Below, one piece after another: positions 7,465-11,491 of a stretch of 11,491 nt of DNA (its first letter is position 1; every line of letters begins with the position of its first letter). The translations under genes and the position numbers were made by a program. The notes under the pieces were generated by a model. The model was not told the origin of the DNA. It was given only the letters and a program-made list of their open reading frames with translations, and searched no databases. The stretch covers positions 1 through 11,491 of the forward strand of contig CAYOIT010000144.1 in assembly GCA_964404035.1 (NCBI GenBank), given 5' to 3'. Source of the stretch: CAMBRF01 sp964404035 (GTDB taxonomy: Bacteria > Verrucomicrobiota > Kiritimatiellia > CAIKKV01 > CAITUY01).

Positions 7465-7492
7465 GGGTGTTAATAACCTGTTGATAACACCC
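7465..7492. promoter_or_regulatory. Inverted repeat with DnaA-box-like site upstream of dnaA
   Basis: GGGTGTTA (7465-7472) and TAACACCC (7485-7492) are perfect 8-bp inverted arms around a 12-base centre. On the minus strand the right part reads GGTGTTATCAACAGG, identical over 15 bases to the site before dnaN; its core TTATCAACA (7479-7487) is one base from the classical box TTATCCACA. A -10-like GATAAT (7493-7498) and a poor -35 TTAATA (7470-7475), 17 bases apart, flank the core. The arrangement suggests DnaA autoregulation, which is known in other bacteria. Confidence 0.5.
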
Positions 7493-7540
7493 GATAATCA
7501 GACCCTTTTACGACGTAACTGCTTGAATTGGTGTGAGTAC

Positions 7541-7556
7541 CGGGTTCAATAACCCG
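7541..7556 (+). other. Small hairpin in dnaA leader
   Basis: CGGGTT and AACCCG form a perfect 6-bp stem closing a 4-base loop, followed by ATTTG rather than a T-run. It could be an mRNA structure in the dnaA leader. It has too few T residues to be called a terminator. Confidence 0.3.
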
Positions 7557-7580
7557 ATTTGCCTTGAGTGGGGTCATTCT

Positions 7581-7643
7581 ATGATGGCGAAAGACGCGCT
7601 TGGGACCATTTCCGGGCGCGCTTTCTTGGGGAGACTTTCGTGA
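7581..7643 (+). CDS. Possible 20-residue leader peptide overlapping the dnaA start
   Basis: An ATGATG start at 7581 opens a 20-codon frame (MMAKDALG... ending GRLS) whose TGA at 7641-7643 overlaps the proposed dnaA GTG at 7640-7642 as GTGA. Such overlaps are common in translationally coupled genes. Only a weak GTGGGG-like ribosome site precedes it, and short frames like this arise by chance, so it is listed as a candidate. It is in a different frame from dnaA and from any N-terminal extension of dnaA. Confidence 0.2.
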   Translation: MMAKDALGTISGRAFLGRLS

Positions 7644-9013
7644 CAGAAAAAAACGCTCCTGAATTATGGCGTGCCGTGTGTGCGCATTTGCGCAAGCGGC
7701 TGCACCACGATGTCTATTCACGCTGGATTGCCGTCATTGAGCCCAAGTCCCTGGAGGCCGGGAAGCTTACCCTGGCGGTCGACAACAATTTCTATCAGAC
7801 GTGGTTGGAAGACAACTATCTGCCGTTGATTCAGGCGGCCGTGGCCGCCGTGATGGGCGATGAAGTCGTGACGATCGAGTTTGCGGTGGGCAAGACGCCG
7901 GGCGCCCCGCCCGAGGAAGAGCCCGTCGTCGAGGAAGAGATCAAGCCGGCGGCCAAAGCTTGCGGGCCGGCGGCCCGCAAGCTCATGGCCGATCCCGTGT
8001 TGAACCCGAAGTTCACGTTCAACGATTTCATTGTCGGCCCCTCCAACAATTTCGGCCATGCCGCGGCACTGGCGGTGGCCCAGTCGCCCGCCCGGGCCTA
8101 CAACCCGCTTTTCATGTATGGAGGGGTGGGACTTGGCAAGACGCATCTGATGCAGGCGATCGGCCATCACGTGCTGCGCAATTCTAACGCCAAGATCTGC
8201 TACCTCTCCTCCGAAACCTTTACCAACGAGTACATCGACGCCCTGCAGAACAAGGCCCTCGTCCAGTTTCGAAAGAAATACCGCGGGGTGGATCTGCTGT
8301 TGATCGATGATATTCATTTTCTCGCCGGCAAGGAACGGATGCAGGAGGAGTTCTTCCATACCTTCAACGTCCTGTTCGACGCCCATAAACAGATCGTCAT
8401 GACCAGTGACCGGCCGGCCAGTGAAATCCAGGGACTGGAGCAGCGGCTGGTGTCGCGGTTCGAGTGGGGGCTGGTCACCGAGTTGCAGCCGCCCGATCTG
8501 GAGACCCGGATTGCCATTCTGCGCAACAAGCAGGCCCAGGGGGGCCTCAACCTGTCCGATGAGGTCATCCTGTTCATCGCCAAGTCGGTACGTTCCAATA
8601 TTCGCCGGCTGGAAGGCGCCCTGATCCGCGCCACTTCCTATGCCTCGCTCATTGGGAGGCCGGTGACCGTGACGGATCTGGAGAGCCTCCTGCGCGATAC
8701 CATTGACACGGAGAAGCAGGAAGCGCTGACGTTCGAGCACATCATGAAGACGGTCGCCGATCATTATGATATCCGTCTGGTGGACATGACCAGTAAGCGC
8801 CGGCCCTCCGCCATCACCGGACCGCGCCAGGTCGCCATGTACCTGTGCCGGTCGCTCACCTCCGCCTCCCTGCCCGAGATCGGGGGCGCGTTCGGCAAGA
8901 CCCATGCCACGATTTTACATGCCTGCCGACTGGTGGAGTCCAAAATGACCGAGGACAGCGACCTCCGCCAGAGCGTCTCCCACCTGACCCGCCAGCTTGA
9001 GAAGAAAAGTTGA
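7640..9013 (+). CDS. dnaA: Chromosomal replication initiator DnaA
   Basis: DnaA binds origin boxes, oligomerises with ATP and opens oriC; it also acts as a transcription factor. The GTG at 7640 is chosen because GGGGAG lies 6 bases upstream and the product then begins as DnaA normally does (MTEKNAPELWRAV), giving 457 residues. A longer frame from GTG 7568 would add 24 atypical residues with no ribosome site. Domain I is about 1-75, an acidic linker about 88-120, AAA+ domain III from about 121 with Walker A GGVGLGKT (161-168) and Walker B LLLIDD (219-224) followed by IHFLAGK, then LVSRFEWGL. Domain IV carries SKRR (385-388, keeping the Arg equivalent to E. coli R399), GPRQ, SLPEIG and FGKTHATILHACR (418-430). 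Relative to E. coli FGGRDHTTVLHACR one residue is deleted and the base-reading D433 and T435 are T421 and A423; H434 is kept (H422). dnaN follows after 247 bases, probably with its own promoter. Confidence 0.97.
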   Translation: MTEKNAPELWRAVCAHLRKRLHHDVYSRWIAVIEPKSLEAGKLTLAVDNNFYQTWLEDNYLPLIQAAVAAVMGDEVVTIEFAVGKTPGAPPEEEPVVEEEIKPAAKACGPAARKLMADPVLNPKFTFNDFIVGPSNNFGHAAALAVAQSPARAYNPLFMYGGVGLGKTHLMQAIGHHVLRNSNAKICYLSSETFTNEYIDALQNKALVQFRKKYRGVDLLLIDDIHFLAGKERMQEEFFHTFNVLFDAHKQIVMTSDRPASEIQGLEQRLVSRFEWGLVTELQPPDLETRIAILRNKQAQGGLNLSDEVILFIAKSVRSNIRRLEGALIRATSYASLIGRPVTVTDLESLLRDTIDTEKQEALTFEHIMKTVADHYDIRLVDMTSKRRPSAITGPRQVAMYLCRSLTSASLPEIGGAFGKTHATILHACRLVESKMTEDSDLRQSVSHLTRQLEKKS

Positions 9014-9099
9014 CAACCGTGTCAATAACTTGCAGATATTATGTTCAAACCTGGTCGGGAGCCGGTTGTTGACCTTTGTTGCCGAATTGTTGCGGGTGG

Positions 9100-9108
9100 T
9101 CATCAACA
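9100..9108 (+). promoter_or_regulatory. Degenerate DnaA-box-like site
   Basis: TCATCAACA followed by GG shares ATCAACAGG with the two stronger sites around dnaA. It lies 72 bases upstream of the strong site at 9172, on the same strand. Confidence 0.35.
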
Positions 9109-9162
9109 GGACAAGGGGCGTCCGGAAGGGCGATTCGTTCAGGGTTTCGGATGATTTCGAAG

Positions 9163-9189
9163 TTGTTGGTGTTATCAACAGGCTATAAT
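9163..9189 (+). promoter_or_regulatory. Candidate dnaN promoter overlapped by DnaA-box-like site
   Basis: A perfect TATAAT lies at 9184-9189. The best -35 is TTGTTG (9163-9168), with a short 15-base spacer. TTATCAACA (9172-9180), within GGTGTTATCAACAGG, occupies that spacer and ends three bases before the -10, so bound DnaA could repress or modulate dnaN. The predicted leader is about 65 bases. Confidence 0.5.
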
Positions 9190-9250
9190 ACGGATACGGT
9201 TAAGAATATAAAGAATAAGTATCAGTCTTCGGATTGTTCACATCGTTGGC

Positions 9251-9255
9251 AGGAG
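9251..9255 (+). promoter_or_regulatory. Ribosome binding site of dnaN
   Basis: AGGAG lies 5 bases before the ATG at 9261. It decides the start against an in-frame TTG at 9234, which has no ribosome site and would add nine residues before the usual DnaN N-terminus. Confidence 0.75.
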
Positions 9256-9260
9256 TCTCC

Positions 9261-10355
9261 ATGAAAATAGTCATCAGTAAAGACGCCGTCATGTCCGGAT
9301 TGCAGATGGTGCACGGTGTCGTCAATGTTCGTCCCACGCTGCCGGTACTGTCCAATGTGCTCTTCCAGGCTCAGGACGAAAAACTGTGGATGACCACCAC
9401 GGATCTCGAAGTGACCATGCGCTGTGGCGTCGAAGCCAAGGTGACCAAAAGCGGTTCCACGACGCTGCCTGCCCGCCGCCTGTTGAGCATCATTCGCGAA
9501 TTGCCGGCCGATAATATCGAAGTCGAAATCGACGAGAAGAATTCGGCCTCCATCACCTGCGGAGCGGCGTTCTTCAAGATTCTGGGACTGCCGGAGGATG
9601 AATTCCCGGCGATCCCGAAGTACGATGGCGGCACCACCTTCACCGTCGATCAACGGGTTTTGAAGGAAATGCTGCAGAAGACGTTCTATGCCGCTTCGAA
9701 TGACGAGACCCGGTTCATCCTGAACGGCACGTTTCTCAGCTTCAAGGGTAACAAGCTGACGCTGGTGGCCACCGACGGACGCCGGCTGGCCCTGACGGAA
9801 CACGAAATGGAGTTCCCAAAGGAATCGGAAAGCGAAGCCATTATTCCGACCAAGGCCGTCAATGAATTGCTGCGCGTGTTGAAGGATGAGGGCACCGTCA
9901 AGATTCACATGACCAAGAATCAGGCGGGCTTTGAGTTCAACGATGTCCTGCTGATCACCAAGCTGATCGAAGGCACCTACCCGAACTTCAAGCAGGTGAT
10001 CCCCGGCCAGTGCGAACACCGGATTCCGATCGAGAGGGAAGTCCTGCTGACGGCGTTGAAGCGGGTGGCGTTGCTGACCAGCGACAAGGCGAGTTCGGTC
10101 AAGCTGACGTTCGGCAAGAACAAGCTCAAGATCAGCGCGCAATCACCGGATATCGGCGAAGCCCATGAGACGGTCGCCATCAAGTACACCGGCAAAGAAA
10201 TGGTCGTGGCGTTCAATCCGGATTACATCATGGAACCGTTGCGCAACCTGGTGACCGATGAAATCTACATCGAACTCACGGATGAATTGAGCCCGGGTGT
10301 GATCAAGTGCGACGTGCCGTTCATCTACGTCCTCATGCCCATGCGGGTGGGATGA
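9261..10355 (+). CDS. dnaN: DNA polymerase III beta subunit (sliding clamp)
   Basis: DnaN forms a dimeric ring around DNA that tethers polymerase III and binds many repair and replication partners. The 364-residue product has the usual length and three-domain organisation. Recognisable segments are MKIVISKDAVMSGLQMVHGVV (start), RPTLPVLSNVLF, TTDLEVTM (about 46-53), LPARRLLSIIREL, LVATDGRRLALTEHE near the first domain boundary, LIEGTYPNFKQVIP, and the C-terminal YVLMPMRVG, which lies at the partner-binding cleft. Placement directly after dnaA is the classic bacterial order, but recF does not follow. Its TGA (10353-10355) is immediately followed on the opposite strand by the stop of the convergent kinase gene, with no terminator between. 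Confidence 0.97.
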   Translation: MKIVISKDAVMSGLQMVHGVVNVRPTLPVLSNVLFQAQDEKLWMTTTDLEVTMRCGVEAKVTKSGSTTLPARRLLSIIRELPADNIEVEIDEKNSASITCGAAFFKILGLPEDEFPAIPKYDGGTTFTVDQRVLKEMLQKTFYAASNDETRFILNGTFLSFKGNKLTLVATDGRRLALTEHEMEFPKESESEAIIPTKAVNELLRVLKDEGTVKIHMTKNQAGFEFNDVLLITKLIEGTYPNFKQVIPGQCEHRIPIEREVLLTALKRVALLTSDKASSVKLTFGKNKLKISAQSPDIGEAHETVAIKYTGKEMVVAFNPDYIMEPLRNLVTDEIYIELTDELSPGVIKCDVPFIYVLMPMRVG

Positions 10356-11435
10356 TCAGCGCTTAACGCGGGCATTGCCCTGCCAGATACTCCAGACCTG
10401 CTCTTCGTCGGCCGGCTGACAGTAGTCGGTCAACAGCGTCGTGGCCAGGGCGCCGCTCGCCCAACCGAACTGGATCCACTTCTCCGGTTCCCAGCCCTTC
10501 AGAATGGCATACAGCAGGCCGCCGACAAAGCCGTCGCCGCCGCCGATCCGGTCCAGAACGCCGATTTCACGGGGTTCCACAACATGCCATTCATCACCCA
10601 CGGCCATGATCGCGCCCCACAGATGCTGCTGGGTGCTGATGACTTCACGTAGCGTGGTGGCAAAGACCGTGGCATTCGGGAAGGCCTTCTTCACGCGCTC
10701 GATCATGCCCTTGAACCCGTCAATCTTCGAGGCCAGCCCCTTGCCGCCCGCCTCCGGTCCCTCGATGCCCAGGCAGAGTTGGAAATCCTCCTCGTTCCCC
10801 ACGATAATGTCCGAAACACTGGCGATCTCCGTGAAGATGGCGCGCAGCTCTTTTTCACGGCCTTTCCAGAAGGACGCGCGGTAGTTCAGATCGAAGGCAA
10901 TGCAGGTGCCGTGTTTCTTCGCGGCCCGTGCCAGCTCGAGGCAGAAATTCCCTGTTTCCGGCGAAAGAGCGCCGACGAGGCCGGAAAGATGGACGATCTG
11001 AACCCCTTCTTTTCCGAAAATACGGTCCAGATCGAAGTCCTTTGCATTCAAGGTGCGACCAACCTCACCCGCCCGGTCATTGAACACCCTGGGGCCGCGT
11101 GAGCCACAGCCGCTATCGGCGATGTTGATCTGATGGCGGTAGCCCCACGGGCCGCCCTGGGGCACTTCCTTGCCTTCGTAGGACATGTGACGGCTGGCCA
11201 GGTTGTCTTTGATGATCTGGGCAATGGGGCTGTCCTTGACGAACGTGGTCAGGATCTTGACGGGAAGGCCGAGATAGGAGGCCACGCTGGCCACATTGGA
11301 CTCGGCGCTGGTGGCCTGCAGGGAGAAGGTGTTGCTGGTGTGTACCGGCTGCCCGTTCTGGGGGGTGATCCGGATTCCCATGCTGGTGGGAACCACCAGG
11401 GAATAGGCAAAGTCCTTTCGCAATTCGATCTTCAT
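10356..11435 (-). CDS. PfkB-family carbohydrate kinase, 2-keto-3-deoxygluconate kinase-like
   Basis: PfkB (ribokinase-family) enzymes phosphorylate sugars or sugar acids with ATP in the cytosol. The 359-residue product has ESNVASVASYLG (45-56), corresponding to the N-terminal GG-x-NVA substrate region, FDLNYRASFW (181-190), VGNEEDF (212-218), and DRIGGGDGFVGGLLYAIL (295-312), which holds the catalytic base D301 and the anion hole. The DRxGGGD form, instead of DTxGAGD, together with the DxNYR segment, is common in 2-keto-3-deoxygluconate kinases, but other sugar acids are possible, so no symbol is given. It is somewhat longer than the usual 310-340 residues. The start is supported by AAGGAG 6 bases before the ATG at 11435. 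It faces dnaN with abutting stop codons and is unlikely to be functionally linked to replication. Confidence 0.85.
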   Translation of the reverse strand: MKIELRKDFAYSLVVPTSMGIRITPQNGQPVHTSNTFSLQATSAESNVASVASYLGLPVKILTTFVKDSPIAQIIKDNLASRHMSYEGKEVPQGGPWGYRHQINIADSGCGSRGPRVFNDRAGEVGRTLNAKDFDLDRIFGKEGVQIVHLSGLVGALSPETGNFCLELARAAKKHGTCIAFDLNYRASFWKGREKELRAIFTEIASVSDIIVGNEEDFQLCLGIEGPEAGGKGLASKIDGFKGMIERVKKAFPNATVFATTLREVISTQQHLWGAIMAVGDEWHVVEPREIGVLDRIGGGDGFVGGLLYAILKGWEPEKWIQFGWASGALATTLLTDYCQPADEEQVWSIWQGNARVKR

Positions 11436-11491
11436 TCAAGGCTCCTTTTGAAAGTTCTGACAATTCAAGTGCGCAGAGCATGCCATAGTCC
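11436..11491. other. Upstream edge of the sugar kinase gene
   Basis: These 56 bases contain the kinase ribosome site (AAGGAG on the minus strand) but no recognisable promoter. Two minus-strand frames end here in TGA, one of them overlapping the kinase start as TGAATG, so an upstream gene may end here. Too little sequence is present to decide. Confidence 0.3.

Larger units (their letters stand above)
7202..7639. other. Regulatory region between divergent aminopeptidase gene and dnaA
   Basis: This 438-bp stretch contains no gene that I can defend except a possible 20-codon leader peptide at 7581. The half nearest the aminopeptidase gene has a TATGAT -10-like hexamer on the minus strand (7316-7321) without a good -35, a T-run near 7301-7307 and an A-run near 7370-7377. 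The half nearest dnaA holds a 28-bp inverted repeat containing a DnaA-box-like site (7465-7492), a promoter-like pair, and a small hairpin CGGGTT-caat-AACCCG (7541-7556). It is an alternative location for part of the replication origin. Confidence 0.55.
9014..9260. other. Putative replication origin (oriC) in the dnaA-dnaN spacer
   Basis: The 247-bp spacer has one TTATCAACA site (9172-9180), a weaker copy TCATCAACA (9100-9108), a distant TTGTCAACT on the minus strand (9009-9017), and then about 40 bases of roughly 75% A+T (9184-9223) containing the tandem units AAGAATATA and AAGAATAAG (9202-9219). Boxes next to an AT-rich stretch fit a DnaA-box plus unwinding-element layout, and dnaA-dnaN spacers are frequent origin locations. 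Only one strong box is present, fewer than in most origins, so the origin may also involve the region before dnaA. Confidence 0.45.

Noticed and set aside
7568..7639. Upstream GTG start giving DnaA 24 more residues
   Set aside because: No Shine-Dalgarno sequence precedes it and the added residues are unlike the DnaA N-terminus; GTG 7640 has GGGGAG at good spacing.
7718..8905. 395-codon minus-strand frame opposite dnaA
   Set aside because: Shadow of dnaA with no motif.
9222..10142. 306-codon minus-strand frame opposite dnaN
   Set aside because: Shadow of dnaN with no motif.
11113..11481. Minus-strand frame overlapping the start of the sugar kinase
   Set aside because: It is an out-of-frame reading of the kinase gene with repetitive H/Q/P content; the kinase frame carries the family motifs.

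Overview
The window is a GC-rich bacterial chromosome segment centred on the replication-initiation genes dnaA and dnaN. It has no plasmid, phage, rRNA, tRNA or CRISPR signature. The dispersed GC-rich hairpin elements, the GH20-type glycosidase and the DnaA recognition-helix variant (FGKTHATILHAC) would suit the Planctomycetes-Verrucomicrobia-Chlamydiae group (for example Verrucomicrobiota or Kiritimatiellota). That placement is inference and is weakly held.

Layout, left to right. (1) 1-1151, minus: family-2 glycosyltransferase with a C-terminal membrane part, running off the window. (2) 1351-2484, plus: multi-pass membrane protein resembling GT-C/GT87 glycosyltransferases. (3) 2421-4328, minus: GH20-type beta-N-acetylhexosaminidase whose 3' end overlaps the membrane-protein gene. 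(4) 4411-5857, minus: dapB (lysine/peptidoglycan) followed by folK (folate), with a good sigma70-type promoter in front of dapB. (5) 6077-7201, minus: M24 Xaa-Pro-type aminopeptidase. (6) 7202-7639: divergent regulatory region. (7) 7640-9013, plus: dnaA. (8) 9014-9260: dnaA-dnaN spacer, the best oriC candidate. (9) 9261-10355, plus: dnaN. (10) 10356-11435, minus: PfkB-family sugar kinase, probably 2-keto-3-deoxygluconate kinase-like, whose stop codon directly abuts that of dnaN.

The regulatory story is at dnaA/dnaN. A 15-bp sequence, GGTGTTATCAACAGG, occurs exactly once upstream of dnaA (minus strand) and once upstream of dnaN (plus strand). In both places it lies just upstream of a -10-like hexamer, and a third degenerate copy lies in the dnaA-dnaN spacer. 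Its core TTATCAACA differs by one base from the classical DnaA box TTATCCACA. The DnaA encoded here differs from E. coli DnaA at two base-reading positions, so a co-varied box specificity is plausible.

Two small symmetrical paired-hairpin elements (REP/BIME-like) are present. One (4397-4479) supplies the last 22 codons and the stop of folK. The other (5973-6028) lies between the aminopeptidase gene and the dapB promoter. Most genes left of dnaA point away from it, as expected for the left arm of a replication origin. No obviously new defence or mobile system is present. The items most worth following are the DnaA/box pair, the repeat-extended FolK, and a possible leader peptide overlapping the dnaA start.
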